Below are positions 36,233-45,717 of a stretch of 64,000 bases of DNA, piece after piece. The stretch covers positions 26,414-90,413 of the forward strand of contig CAXUHG010000007.1 of NCBI GenBank assembly GCA_964250805.1, in the 5' to 3' direction. This DNA is from JBBQVS01 sp964250805 (lineage in GTDB: Bacteria > Chloroflexota > Ktedonobacteria > Ktedonobacterales > Ktedonobacteraceae). Both the position numbers and the translations under genes were made by a program. How positions within the stretch are numbered: position 1 is the stretch's first letter; every line of letters begins with the position of its first letter. Under the pieces are notes generated by a model. It had not been told where the DNA came from, searched no databases, and was given only the letters and a program-made list of their open reading frames with translations.

Positions 36233-36340
36233 TCACGAGCGTTGTGCGTAGCTTACCCCGAAAGCGAATGCGATAACGCCTCCGAAGAGGAGGAAAAAGA
36301 AACCGACGTTTGAACTGATGCTATCGGTATTAGAATTCAT
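36233..36340 (-). CDS. Small one-helix membrane peptide (35 aa)
   Basis: ATG at 36340 with AGGA 5 bases upstream. Polar lead MNSNTDSISSN, then one hydrophobic helix (VGFFFLLFGGVIAFAFGVSY) and a short AQRS tail. The strong ribosome site and clean helix make it a likely real small protein. It lies between the HD-GYP and another small membrane protein gene. Confidence 0.5.
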   Translation of the reverse strand: MNSNTDSISSNVGFFFLLFGGVIAFAFGVSYAQRS

Positions 36341-36389
36341 GGTATTCCTACTTTCTATTTATGAAACACACTTTTTCAAAGAGTATTTA

Positions 36390-36614
36390 TCAGGCACTCT
36401 TGGGTGGAGTTTGATGTGGCATAGTCTCACCCCTCTTGCTCTCTCTCTCGTGGGTGTTCGTGGTGAGGTCGCTTGGAAGTGATCCATTCGCCAACCCATC
36501 ATCCACCTGAGTGCGTTTGTTGCCACCACGCATCATTCCCACGACTGCAAAAATCAAAAACGCGATGGCAAGAACGATTAACAAGCCACCGAAAATCCAG
36601 AATATAGTTAACAT
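36390..36614 (-). CDS. Small single-helix membrane protein
   Basis: 74 aa from ATG 36614; eleven further codons upstream are open but begin with charged residues and lack a better site. One helix near the N-terminus (LTIFWIFGGLLIVLAIAFLI) is followed by a hydrophilic tail (NKRTQVDDGLANG ... HERESKRGET). It lies between a 35-aa membrane peptide and an ECF sigma gene, all on the minus strand. It is not a typical zinc anti-sigma factor. Confidence 0.55.
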   Translation of the reverse strand: MLTIFWIFGGLLIVLAIAFLIFAVVGMMRGGNKRTQVDDGLANGSLPSDLTTNTHERESKRGETMPHQTPPKSA

Positions 36615-36824
36615 CACTTCTTTCTCTTCGTCTTTCCTCCTACACATGAGACACTGGTATCTTTCCCTTGACTCATACTAAAGTATTCTGCGTACTCCTC
36701 ATATGTATATGAATGTGATATATACAAGGAGGTCTGCTCCTCAACAGGAATGATACTTTGCGTGTTCCACAAAGTGAGCAAAGCACTATGATGGAATTGC
36801 GGGTACTCCTAAGGAGATATGCCT

Positions 36825-36873
36825 AACACCAACTCTTATAATGGGGAGACACCTCGTTATAAGAGTTGGTGTT
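36825..36873. terminator. Hairpin overlapping the end of the sigma gene
   Basis: Perfect 17-bp inverted repeat (36825-36841, 36857-36873), 15-base loop. The right arm contains the stop and last codons of the sigma gene. No U-tract follows. Confidence 0.65.
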
Positions 36874-37513
36874 GCATACGACGTAGGTTGTTGAGTGCTG
36901 CTTGACTCCGCTTTTTCAGCGTGTTTTCGGATATCTGCAAGACATATGCCATCTCATGCATTGTCATCCCATGATAATAATGCAAGAAGATGACAATACG
37001 CTGACGCGCCGGCAAATCCTCAATCGCGTGTGCAAGGTCCCAATCTTGCTCGAGACGTCCCTTATGATAATCAGCTATCTGTGCAAACAGGTCTATTTCC
37101 TGTTCCCAGAGTGCCTGATGCATAAAGGCCGTTGTACGAGCATGGCGGCGCTTGAAACTGAGGCACTGATTGACGACGATACGCATCAACCAGGGACGTA
37201 AGGCTGCTGCTTCGCGTAAATCTGGCAAGTGGTGCCATGCTTGAATGAGTGCATCCTGCACAACATCTTCCGCAATATCACGATTCATAACGATCAGGGT
37301 TGCTGTACGCAGCATCAATGCTCCGTACAAATCAACAATACCGCCGAACGCTTTCTCATCGCCCTGTCGAGCATGCATCACGAGATGTTGCTCGGCTCGC
37401 GCCAGATGCTCCTTGGTCTCTGATACAGGCATCGAAAGAAGTTGTTGCGTTTTGGACGGTTCAGGAGAAAGAACAAAGGTTTCTCTCTCAAACAATGTCG
37501 AGGTAGTAGGCAT
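36857..37513 (-). CDS. ECF-type RNA polymerase sigma factor
   Basis: 218 aa. Region 2 is at about 50-115 (GDEKAFGGIVDLYGALMLRT, then DIAEDVVQDALIQAWHHL and RPWLMRIVVNQCLSFKRR). Region 4 is at about 165-215 (LPARQRIVIFLHYYHGMTMH, then YVLQISENTLKKRSQAALNN). It directs polymerase to a small regulon. The first 45 residues are extra to the usual ECF length. No recognisable anti-sigma gene is adjacent; only small one-helix membrane proteins lie downstream. Confidence 0.85.
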   Translation of the reverse strand: MPTTSTLFERETFVLSPEPSKTQQLLSMPVSETKEHLARAEQHLVMHARQGDEKAFGGIVDLYGALMLRTATLIVMNRDIAEDVVQDALIQAWHHLPDLREAAALRPWLMRIVVNQCLSFKRRHARTTAFMHQALWEQEIDLFAQIADYHKGRLEQDWDLAHAIEDLPARQRIVIFLHYYHGMTMHEMAYVLQISENTLKKRSQAALNNLRRMQHQLL

Positions 37514-37882
37514 GCTTTCTTTCTGTCTTCCTATGTCTCATTCGTGTACAGCTTAGAATTCAATGAGCCAAACCGGCTCATCTCCAAACAAGTAATCTTG
37601 CTTTGGGTGACTTGCTCGAAGTATTCTCTCGTGCATCCCCACACACGATTAGGGGTGACGCAAGAAGTAGACAGATTCTTCAGCATTCTTTGCTCTCCTC
37701 CTCATGGTACTAGCAGAGCGTGAGAAGAAGCGTGAGAACGACCGTGAGTTGCGCGTGGGAGGGAAAAAATGCAAGATTGCTCTTTAATATACGCTCTGCA
37801 TATCTCCTGCGATGAGGAAGAGAAGAAAAAACAGAACGACTGCTAGAGCTAAGGAGAATATTGTGTGGAAAGGACTATCTCA
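37514..37882. other. Intergenic region, sigma gene to BTAD regulator
   Basis: About 370 bases. A hydrophobic minus-strand frame follows the BTAD gene stop (ends near 37783), but it has no start codon or ribosome site. No promoter or hairpin stands out. Confidence 0.3.
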
Positions 37883-40800
37883 CTATGCGACGTGTTCCAA
37901 GACACGCAGCACTGGAGGTGCTGCGAGAAAACTCGTCCGCAATGCCTCATCCTCGATTCTCTCGGAAAGTGCTTGAACCACGCTCATCGCTTGGGCATAG
38001 GCACGATCTGCCAGCACCGCTTCTCCGCGCGACAGGTCCAGGTCTCCGAGGGCTACCTGAATCTGCCATCGTTCATCTGCCAAGCCGATCTCTTCGGCGA
38101 GGACACGAGCCTCCTCCAGGTGGGAGCGGGCTTGCTCTAGACGACCTTCCCACACAGCCAGCTCTGCTGATGCTCGCAGGTATGGCACACGATCACGCCG
38201 ACCATCTCCATTGTGCGCGTTGAGCCGAGTGAGATGTGCTTTCGCACGCACGGCATCCCCCTCATGCAGTAATGCCTCCGCGACACTCCAATGAGGAATT
38301 TCCACATACACCAGTCCATGCTCCTCTGCACCCATTGTTGCTTGCCGTGCGTACCGTCCAGCCTCAACCCACTCCCCAACAAGGGCGTAATCTGCACAGA
38401 GGACCGATGAGACAACCGCCGTATAGGAGGACGCCGCGAGTGTCTCATTGAGCGTCAGAGCTTCCAGATCGACCGTGCGTGCAGCAGACCCAGCTTGCAT
38501 TGCTCGGTAGACACCCCCTAACTGGATGAGGGCACGCAGGAGCAACGTGTTCGCCCACGCTGACTCCCTATTGAGGGTTCGTGCGCTTGCGACAGCCTGG
38601 AGAGCACTCTCAAGTGCTTCTGTATAGGCACCACTGTCGAGTAACCCCGAGGTCAGGTCATAGAGCGCATTGACCTCACCCCAGGTATTCCTGATTTCCT
38701 GGCTGAGCACAAGCGCATTGCGTGCTTGCGCGATCCCCAGGTGCAGTCGTCCACTATGTAGATAGGCATGAGCGAGCATGCAGAGAGCATCCGCTTCCAT
38801 TGCCCGATCTTGGAGTGTAGTGTAGTATGCAAGCACCTCTGTAGCGTGATGTTCGTACTCTTCCCACGCACCTATCTGCATCATGACATACATCAACACG
38901 TTCAGGCCTTGAGCAATACGCTCTGGTTGTCCGCTGTTTCGAGCCAGTATCAATGCACGCTCTCCATATGGAATGGCTGTCTCCAGGTCGGTCGTCGAGA
39001 GGCCGAGCATCGCCTGATACCACTGTGTTTTCGCCACTCTGCTCGTCTCATCCTCCTGTGCGACCATCTGGAGCAGATAGTCGAGCATGGCAGCGTAGAG
39101 TGGACGAGCCTGCTCCCATGTTCTGGTTAGTTCGTAGGCGTGTCCTAGTGCGACGTAGAGATGGTGGACATCAGATACAATGATGTTCGCCTGAAGCATG
39201 GAGTCCATCCGTTGCGTTGTCAGGAGTTGCCATGCCTGTTCATAGTGTTCGATGGCAACGGGCAGCGCGAAGACAGCTCTTGCCTCATCACCTGCCGCCA
39301 CACTCAAGCGAAATGCTGAATCGAGCATCCCTGCTGCAATGGCATGATGCGCAAGCCTTGCCACAGGAACCGAGGTATCTTGCAAAAGGTGTAGCGCACG
39401 TCGATGAAAGATACGATTGCGTGTCTCACCAGCCTCGACAAAGACCACATCACGAATCATGGGATGAGTGAAGGTGTACACGCTACTCTCTGCTGATCCC
39501 CTCGACCGCTTCGTCTCCTGCACCAGAAGGCTCCGCAACACCTCATCCAAAGCAGTGAGTCCCTCGTGTTCAGAGAGGTCCGCAACCCCGCAAAGCCGCT
39601 CAAAGGTAGCATTGTGTTCAAGCACGGCTCCAGCAACAAGGAAGGCAAAGGCGGCTGGGCGAAGTCGATCAAGCTGAATACTGATCAGTTCACGCACGCT
39701 CGGCGGAAAGAGCCGTGCGATGCCAAGTTCCTTGACCATCGCTACCCCAACATCCTCATCCGAAGATAGCGGAAAAAGGCCGTGTGCGAGGAGCAGCTTG
39801 AGCGTTTCAATCAGATAAAAGGGCTGCCCGCGTGTTTCGGTGAAGAGCTGTTGCCCAACGCGCTCCAAGACCTCGATTGGCTCATACATAGCAAGAGTGG
39901 AAGTTTTCGACTCCTTTGCCTCTGCCTCCTGGTTTCGCCGTACCAAGATATGGAGCAGGTGGATCGTATCCTGCGCAGAAAGGAGACCGAGCTGCAATCG
40001 AGTCAAAGGCACAATCCGTCCCAAGTTCGCTCGCCATGCGGTGAGACCAGAGGTCGTCTGTCGTGCATCAGTGCGCAAGCAGAGGAGGAGCAAGATTGGC
40101 GTCGCCTGCGCCGTAAAGCGTTGTGCTAGGTAATGGAGCAGGTCCATCGTGGCGGTATCAGCCCAGTGGATATCATCCAGGAAGAGGATGATAGGTGTAC
40201 GCGCTGCCAGAACAGTGAGCAAACGTGTCACAGCCTCAAACAAGTGGTTGCGTGCCACCGACGCGTCTACGACTCCACGAGTCAGATCGGGATAACGCTC
40301 GTGTAGTTCTGGTAACAGGCGCGCAAGTTCCGCCAACCAGACATCATGCAGCAGGTCCTCTGGCGCATTTTCCTGGTCGATGCGAGGGCGTAATGCCTCA
40401 ATAAATGGCTGATACGAGAGCCGCCTATTGCTTTCAACTGCCTGACCGCGCAGTACATCAGCCCCTTGTGCCACCGCCCAATCCAGAAATTCGGTGGCAA
40501 GTCGCGTCTTGCCAATGCCCGCTTCCCCCTCCAGAAGTACCACCTGTGTTTGTCCCTGGCGTGCGAGATAGTACTGCTCAAGCAAGAGACTATACTCTCG
40601 CGTCCGTCCAACGAAAGGTGCCGCAAGCAGTGTCTGCAACGGGGATGCTTTTCTCGTCGCCTGCTGCTGTGTCTGGTGAGCAGGAGGGGTCGCCCGAATA
40701 CGTTCAGCCAGAGCCATCGTGGTTGGGGTTGGCTCCGCATGAATTTCCGATGCCAGCAGGGTACGTAAGACCTCATATGCTCGTAACGCGGCAACCCGAT

Positions 40801-41488
40801 TGCCTACCGCAAAGTGCAAACGCATCAAGCGTTGGGACGCCTCTTCGTTGAGGAAGGTGAGGGCGAGCCAACGGACGATGACAGCAATGGCTTGGTCGAA
40901 CTCTCCAACGTCTTCATACAGCGAGGAGAGTCGGTCGAAGACCAGATGCATGCGCAGATGCCAGTATTCCCTTTGGAAGCGAACCCAGTCGTCGAAGCCT
41001 TGCACGTTCTGCAACGAAAAGCCGTCCAAAAACTCTCCACGTGCGAGTGTAGCCGCCTCTTGAAGGTGTGCAAGGTGTGCGCGACGGGTCTCCTCTGGGA
41101 GTGGGGCTGTTCCACGAGCGGTGTCACGAGCGAGGACCCAGGCCGCTTGCAGTGTGTGGAGGTCCAGACTAACCTGAGAGGTCATGTCGAGACTCAAGCT
41201 GTCACGGTCAATGAGCAGATGCGGAATGCGATGCGTTCCCGTTCTCTGTGCTGGAAATGGCTCCTCAGCCAGCACGTCGCGTAACTCAGCCACGGTCGTG
41301 CGAAGTGCTGACCGCGCATGGGCAGCATCACTTTCAGGCCAAAACAACTCCGAGAGCGTTTTGCGCGAATGGCTTCCCGGCTCCACCGCCAAATACAGCA
41401 GCAAGGCGAGGGCTTTGTGAGAGGGAAACACCAACACCTGCCCATCTCGGGACACCTGAGGCGGTCCAAGCAACGCAAAATGAAGCAT
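37883..41488 (-). CDS. BTAD-AAA-TPR transcriptional regulator (SARP/AfsR-like)
   Basis: 1201 aa. Start ATG 41488 with GGAG 6 bases upstream; two earlier in-frame ATGs lack ribosome sites. Residues 1-95 form an OmpR/SARP-like winged helix (FPSHKALALLLYLAVEPG, then LSELFWPES and ALRTTVAELRDVL). The BTAD domain follows at about 110-260 (EFLDGFSLQNVQGFDDWVRF, AVGNRVAALRAYEVLRTLL). The AAA/STAND ATPase has Walker A GEAGIGKT at about 318 and Walker B IILFLDDIHWADTAT. The C-terminal 500 residues are TPR helices. Such proteins activate target genes when ATP and ligand bind. It is divergent from dps. Target unknown. Confidence 0.8.
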   Translation of the reverse strand: MLHFALLGPPQVSRDGQVLVFPSHKALALLLYLAVEPGSHSRKTLSELFWPESDAAHARSALRTTVAELRDVLAEEPFPAQRTGTHRIPHLLIDRDSLSLDMTSQVSLDLHTLQAAWVLARDTARGTAPLPEETRRAHLAHLQEAATLARGEFLDGFSLQNVQGFDDWVRFQREYWHLRMHLVFDRLSSLYEDVGEFDQAIAVIVRWLALTFLNEEASQRLMRLHFAVGNRVAALRAYEVLRTLLASEIHAEPTPTTMALAERIRATPPAHQTQQQATRKASPLQTLLAAPFVGRTREYSLLLEQYYLARQGQTQVVLLEGEAGIGKTRLATEFLDWAVAQGADVLRGQAVESNRRLSYQPFIEALRPRIDQENAPEDLLHDVWLAELARLLPELHERYPDLTRGVVDASVARNHLFEAVTRLLTVLAARTPIILFLDDIHWADTATMDLLHYLAQRFTAQATPILLLLCLRTDARQTTSGLTAWRANLGRIVPLTRLQLGLLSAQDTIHLLHILVRRNQEAEAKESKTSTLAMYEPIEVLERVGQQLFTETRGQPFYLIETLKLLLAHGLFPLSSDEDVGVAMVKELGIARLFPPSVRELISIQLDRLRPAAFAFLVAGAVLEHNATFERLCGVADLSEHEGLTALDEVLRSLLVQETKRSRGSAESSVYTFTHPMIRDVVFVEAGETRNRIFHRRALHLLQDTSVPVARLAHHAIAAGMLDSAFRLSVAAGDEARAVFALPVAIEHYEQAWQLLTTQRMDSMLQANIIVSDVHHLYVALGHAYELTRTWEQARPLYAAMLDYLLQMVAQEDETSRVAKTQWYQAMLGLSTTDLETAIPYGERALILARNSGQPERIAQGLNVLMYVMMQIGAWEEYEHHATEVLAYYTTLQDRAMEADALCMLAHAYLHSGRLHLGIAQARNALVLSQEIRNTWGEVNALYDLTSGLLDSGAYTEALESALQAVASARTLNRESAWANTLLLRALIQLGGVYRAMQAGSAARTVDLEALTLNETLAASSYTAVVSSVLCADYALVGEWVEAGRYARQATMGAEEHGLVYVEIPHWSVAEALLHEGDAVRAKAHLTRLNAHNGDGRRDRVPYLRASAELAVWEGRLEQARSHLEEARVLAEEIGLADERWQIQVALGDLDLSRGEAVLADRAYAQAMSVVQALSERIEDEALRTSFLAAPPVLRVLEHVA

Positions 41489-41700
41489 CCCCTTCTCCAA
41501 TACTCTCACCATAGGGCACATCCTGTCTCTCATGAGCGTTCTGGCTGTACAATACAGCGCAACACTCACATTGATTCATACCTATCGTACACCATCAGTG
41601 TTGCAACGTCAAACATTTCGCGCGAACAAAATTGGTTTCACGCACGCCCTCACGCATATTCTCACGCACATCAGGTATGCTAGAACTAGAAGGAGACATC

Positions 41701-42183
41701 ATGCACAAGACTCATAATAGCCTTCCCGAAGAGCAGCGGGTGAAACTGGTCGAGGTCCTGAATCGTCGCCTAGCTGATAGCATTGATCTGATGCTTCAAG
41801 CCAAGCAAGCGTACTGGAATGTAAAAGGTCCTCAATTTCTAGCACTGCACGCGCTCTTCGGTCAGATTGCGAGTGGCGTCGAGGAGTATGTTGATCAGAT
41901 TGCTGAGCGGATTGTGCAGTTGGGAGGCAGTGCCGATGGAACGGCCTATGTCGTCACCCGTAGAACAGCACTCGACAGGTATCCGCTTGAAGTCTCTGAC
42001 GAGAACGGACACATTGAGGCACTCGCAACAGTCCTCGCCTCATTTGGCAAACATGTTCGCTACGCGATTGGGCAAGCGACGGACTTACTGGATGCCGATA
42101 GCGCGGCTCTCTTCACCGATATCTCACGTGACATCGATATGTGGCTCTGGCTTGTCGAAGCTAATCAGCATGCGGTTCAGTAA
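41701..42183 (+). CDS. dps: Dps/ferritin-like DNA protection protein
   Basis: 160 aa, the usual Dps length. Ferroxidase-site motifs are present: YWNVKGPQFLALHALF in helix A, and EEYVDQIAERIVQLGG in helix B with the conserved Asp and Glu. The dodecamer oxidises and stores iron using hydrogen peroxide and protects DNA in stress. GGAG lies 5 bases before the ATG; upstream codons in the same frame are rejected. It is divergent from the BTAD regulator, which could control it (inference only). Confidence 0.9.
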   Translation: MHKTHNSLPEEQRVKLVEVLNRRLADSIDLMLQAKQAYWNVKGPQFLALHALFGQIASGVEEYVDQIAERIVQLGGSADGTAYVVTRRTALDRYPLEVSDENGHIEALATVLASFGKHVRYAIGQATDLLDADSAALFTDISRDIDMWLWLVEANQHAVQ

Positions 42184-42270
42184 GTCCTCGCACTCCTAGA
42201 ACTAGAAGTATGAGATCGAGAGCGATGATAGATAGCATGGTTTTTTCCTTGCTTTGTTATTTACCTGCTC

Positions 42271-42990
42271 TTATATTTCGCCTGTTTCACTGATAATTTG
42301 CCACTGACCGACCACATGGGGGAAACCATCATGGCAATTGACGACATACCGCGATGAGTTGTCGTTTGGGTAGACTTTTCCCGAAATGGTATGACGCCCT
42401 CTTGAGGAAGAGGTACCGCGAGTAGATGTCTTGCTTGGGGGAAGAAGAGAGACGATTTCTCCGGTATATCTCCGCTCGTGTTCTCCAATAGTGACGAGAG
42501 CACCGCGCTTGTACTCTCCTCCCGTATGAATTGGTCCAAAGAGTTTCACGAGAGCATTCATATCGTCTCCATCGAACGCAAAGTGCTTATAGACGCGCTG
42601 TTCATGTTCGAGGTATTCGGCAATCGCTACCCGCTCATCCGTCTCAAGTGTGATGATCCAGAGGGACAAAAATGCTTGTGGTTGCATCACCTCAACAGGA
42701 CTCCACATTACGGCTTTGATATCTGGTCGAGCGTGGACTACTTTGAGAGCAGCTTGCTCGAAGAGTTTGATTTGAAGTTGGCGCAGGACGGACATATCAT
42801 CCTGTCGGCTCATCTCTGAGAGATCCGCTATCTTGAGTGTCTGTACCGTCACATCGGCCTGCATTCCAGCGTTTTGCCAATCAATAGGATCAAGCGTAAT
42901 ATGAAACTGTTCGCAGAGGGCTGTTAGGTGTTGCGCTTTCTGGTACGCGTCTTTTTGCTCTTCAGCACTATTTCTACGAGTATAAGTCAT
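42271..42990 (-). CDS. Uncharacterised soluble protein
   Basis: 239 aa. No family recognised. The first half is alpha/beta with a Gln/Glu-rich start (EEQKDAYQKAQHLTALCEQF) and LQIKLFEQAALKVVHARPDI. The second half contains a basic Ser/Thr-rich linker (PPSKTSTRGTSSSRGRHTIS) and ends in a beta-rich part (RYVVNCHDGFPHVVGQWQII). A stretch like a small beta-barrel precedes the linker (KRGALVTIGEHERRYTGEIV). GGAG lies 10 bases before the ATG. Its promoter is an extended -10 about 120 bases upstream. Confidence 0.5.
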   Translation of the reverse strand: MTYTRRNSAEEQKDAYQKAQHLTALCEQFHITLDPIDWQNAGMQADVTVQTLKIADLSEMSRQDDMSVLRQLQIKLFEQAALKVVHARPDIKAVMWSPVEVMQPQAFLSLWIITLETDERVAIAEYLEHEQRVYKHFAFDGDDMNALVKLFGPIHTGGEYKRGALVTIGEHERRYTGEIVSLLPPSKTSTRGTSSSRGRHTISGKVYPNDNSSRYVVNCHDGFPHVVGQWQIISETGEI

Positions 42991-43112
42991 AATGTATCAA
43001 CTCCTCTAAGTGGAAGGAGTCAGGAGGAAACAGGCGTCTTCCAATTTGGAGAGCATAAAGTATCATATCGGCTCTCCTTCCAGCTTTGTTGTTCCAATAT
43101 CATAGTATTCTT

Positions 43113-43121
43113 AGTATAGCA
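43113..43121 (-). promoter_or_regulatory. Extended -10 promoter of the uncharacterised gene
   Basis: Minus-strand TGCTATACT (43113-43121). No good -35 box at 16-18 bases, as expected for an extended -10 promoter. Confidence 0.4.
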
Positions 43122-43273
43122 CATTTGTACAATAAATATCTCGTTTCTTATTTTAGTAAAATGACGAATAGAACATTTAGTATGTAGTTATGGTATACTG
43201 CAAGTAATCTTCTGTGGTGAAAGGCAGGAATGTTCCTGTTACTGACAAAGTGTGAGAACGACTGCAGGGCTAG

Positions 43274-43323
43274 GGAAGAGGATGGAAGCATCAAGGCGGC
43301 CCTTGACGCTTCCATCCTCTTCC
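43274..43323. terminator. Hairpin after GH30
   Basis: Arms 43274-43296 and 43301-43323 (23 nt, one mismatch), 4-base loop. It lies 60 bases beyond the GH30 stop. The only short T-tract is on the plus-strand side. The rest of 42991-43383 has no gene. Confidence 0.7.
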
Positions 43324-43383
43324 TTTTGACTATAGGAAGCCATTCGTTTTCTTATGTGAAGAAAGCGAAGAGTTCCTCTGCTC

Positions 43384-45306
43384 TCAGCTAGCAGTCACCT
43401 CGATTCCGCTCACCTTTGCGTTGTCAACCACTGAGGTGAACTGGAGAGTGATCTGTCCGTTGGTATCCACGGTCGTTGTGAACTGCTCGATAATCGCCTT
43501 GTTTGTGCCTCCCGCCGTAGCATAGATGTCAAAGTTGGCGAGATCTTGCTGACCGTTAATACTCACATTAAAGAGACGTTGCCCGCTACTGGTCCAGTAG
43601 ATTTCGGCGAAATGCAGGCGAACCGTATACTGCGTGCCGGGACTCAGATTGGGAAAGGTATAGGAGAAATTGCCATAACGCTCGGTCTGATAGACCGTTT
43701 GCGGAGCTGGATTGCTCACTCCACTGGTATCGATATTTGCGGAAGTAGAGTAGGTAGAGCCACCGCTCGCGTAGTTATCGGCAGCGAACGCTCCCGTGCT
43801 GTCTCCACCAGCGTTGATAGCATACCCCGTCACCGTAGCTGGATTTCCACTCCATTTGAAGGTTGCAATGCCATCAGCAGGCAAGGTGTAGGTGAATGAT
43901 TGCGTACTGTTCCAATTCACATTAAAGGTATCGCTCGATGAGGACGTATTGTGAACCACCAGCACTTTGCTGCCATCAGCATTTTTGAAGGCGGCGTTAT
44001 TCAGATACCCATCTGCACTGCTGGACGCTATATGATAAGCACCAGGTGCCACAAATTTGCTTACCTGACCCAAGCCATAGTAGTTTGCTGTTGGAGTAGC
44101 GGCTCCAGTAGACGGATCAATCGTCACTAGACCAGTACAACCAACACAACCATTACCCATCTTAGGACCACCATTTGGATCTAGCGCAATATTCCACAGC
44201 TCAACGGTCTTGGCCCAGTTCTGCACCGAGTCCAGTGTCACATCAATGGCACTATAGGGCGCAATGCCTGTGGGACCTGTCGAACACTCAGTTTCATACT
44301 GATCCTTACCAGAATAGGCATCATGAACGGTAGACATTCCCTGAAGATTACCGGCATAACAGTGCCAGGCTACTCCACTTATGTACTGATTCGCCGAAGC
44401 ATTGTTCAGAATCGTTTCGGCATTGCTCACATTGACAGCACTATCCCAAGCCAAAATTTTCGTCGAAAGTTTCGCCTGCGATAGGTCAGGGCCAAGGTTA
44501 TTTGCAATAAAATTTGCCTCGTCAGATGGTGGAAAGATCATTCCCGAATAGCCATCAGCCGAAACATCCGGTTCGTTCTGAGGCGTGATCGCGTAAATAG
44601 GAATACCAGCCGCCTGATACGCCTGAATAAATTTCACAAAGTATTGAGCCAGCGGTTCGTAATCCGAGGAGATCAGGTTGCCGCCACCAATCATTGTACC
44701 GGTGGTCTTCATCCATCCAGGCGGACTCCAAGGATTAGCCATGAAGCTGAGATTGGGATTTGTCTGCAACGCTTGTTGCAGCGTGGGAATGATATATGAC
44801 GTATCATGACTAATCGAAAAATTGGTGAGATTGGGATCGGTCTGACCAGCAGGTTGATCATCATAGGAGTAGGACTGAGGATTGTCGGGGGGCGTCGCTG
44901 TAAAATCAGACGACCCCATTGGAATACGTACAAAGCTGACACCGATACCATTGTTCGAGCTGAACAGTGACTGCATCAAGTCTGAACGTTGGGACGAACT
45001 CATCTTTGTCCCAATCAGATAAGCCGAGGTATCAGTCATAGCGGCTCCGAAGCCGACCATTTGCTGAAACTGCTGATTTTCATTGACAGTAATTGTGGAG
45101 CTTGCTGTTCCACCTCCGGGAGAGAAGGTAAGATTGGACTGCGGCGTCAACTGGTTTTGTCCATCGGTAGTGGTAAGCCAAACACCTACACTCTCACCTG
45201 CCGCATGAACGGGTAGCATAGGAATAAAGAAGAAAAGAGACGAACCCACGAACACGCCACATAATAGTACAACAAGACTGAACCGGAGATGCATCGTTCT
45301 GGACAT
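43384..45306 (-). CDS. Secreted GH30 glycosidase with malectin-like domain
   Basis: 640 aa from ATG 45306 (GGAGGATTCC directly upstream; an ATG 17 codons earlier is rejected). Signal peptide FSLVVLLCGVFVGSSLFFFI. The GH30 barrel has QQMVGFGAAMTDTSAYLIG, FMANPWSPPGWMKTTG, ITPQNEPDV (acid/base Glu245) and YETECSTG (nucleophile Glu340), as in glucosylceramidase/beta-1,6-glucanase members. The side beta-sandwich ends near 495. Residues about 495-640 form a malectin-type carbohydrate-binding domain (YAINAGGDSTGAFAADNYAS, RLHFAEIYW, RLFNVSINGQ). The likely substrate is a beta-glucan, perhaps fungal. It is transcribed away from the ROK regulators. Confidence 0.9.
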   Translation of the reverse strand: MSRTMHLRFSLVVLLCGVFVGSSLFFFIPMLPVHAAGESVGVWLTTTDGQNQLTPQSNLTFSPGGGTASSTITVNENQQFQQMVGFGAAMTDTSAYLIGTKMSSSQRSDLMQSLFSSNNGIGVSFVRIPMGSSDFTATPPDNPQSYSYDDQPAGQTDPNLTNFSISHDTSYIIPTLQQALQTNPNLSFMANPWSPPGWMKTTGTMIGGGNLISSDYEPLAQYFVKFIQAYQAAGIPIYAITPQNEPDVSADGYSGMIFPPSDEANFIANNLGPDLSQAKLSTKILAWDSAVNVSNAETILNNASANQYISGVAWHCYAGNLQGMSTVHDAYSGKDQYETECSTGPTGIAPYSAIDVTLDSVQNWAKTVELWNIALDPNGGPKMGNGCVGCTGLVTIDPSTGAATPTANYYGLGQVSKFVAPGAYHIASSSADGYLNNAAFKNADGSKVLVVHNTSSSSDTFNVNWNSTQSFTYTLPADGIATFKWSGNPATVTGYAINAGGDSTGAFAADNYASGGSTYSTSANIDTSGVSNPAPQTVYQTERYGNFSYTFPNLSPGTQYTVRLHFAEIYWTSSGQRLFNVSINGQQDLANFDIYATAGGTNKAIIEQFTTTVDTNGQITLQFTSVVDNAKVSGIEVTAS

Positions 45307-45418
45307 GGAATCCTCCTTCAAAGTCGAGAGAACATCCTGTATGACCATCATGGTCATGGCACTGTAGAAATCACTCTACAGCAAGGAAGAACGCATACAA
45401 ATATCTTGAGCCTCATAG

Positions 45419-45445
45419 GTAAGTTAAGAAACGAAATTAACTTAC
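45419..45445. promoter_or_regulatory. Dyad operator (probable ROK site) at the GH30 start site
   Basis: Perfect 9-bp arms GTAAGTTAA / TTAACTTAC separated by 9 bases. It lies just downstream of the GH30 -10 box, where a repressor would block transcription. Half-sites resemble the GTTAGTTT / AAACTAAC dyad at the second ROK gene. Confidence 0.5.
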
Positions 45446-45457
45446 TTACTACATCGA

Positions 45458-45487
45458 AGTGTACCTGACAGTTTCTTCCTTTGTCAA
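45458..45487 (-). promoter_or_regulatory. Promoter of GH30
   Basis: Minus strand TTGACA (45482-45487), 18-base spacer, TACACT (45458-45463). The leader would be about 145 bases and includes the dyad at 45419-45445. Confidence 0.5.
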
Positions 45488-45603
45488 GAGTACTAGCATG
45501 ATATATCAACAAGTGCTTCTAGGAATAAGAAGAGCGTAATAGGGAAACCTACATGTGTGTAATTAGCCCACAAATGATATCTGAATTTGGCAATTGACCA
45601 AGC

Positions 45604-45632
45604 TTGACAGAACAAACAACATTCGCTATACT
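45604..45632 (+). promoter_or_regulatory. Strong SigA-type promoter of the small helical gene and ROK gene
   Basis: TTGACA (45604-45609), 17-base spacer, TATACT (45627-45632). It is 85 bases before the 155-aa gene and may also serve the ROK gene that follows. Confidence 0.65.
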
Positions 45633-45717
45633 CCACGCGTACTGTTAAGTAACATACTTTCGTTACCATTATCGAGTCTATTTTATAGTGCCCGTCTTGA
45701 CAGGAAGGGAGCCTCCT

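Noticed and set aside
37783..37882. Hydrophobic minus-strand frame after the BTAD gene
   Set aside because: It reads like a transmembrane helix but has no start codon or ribosome site.
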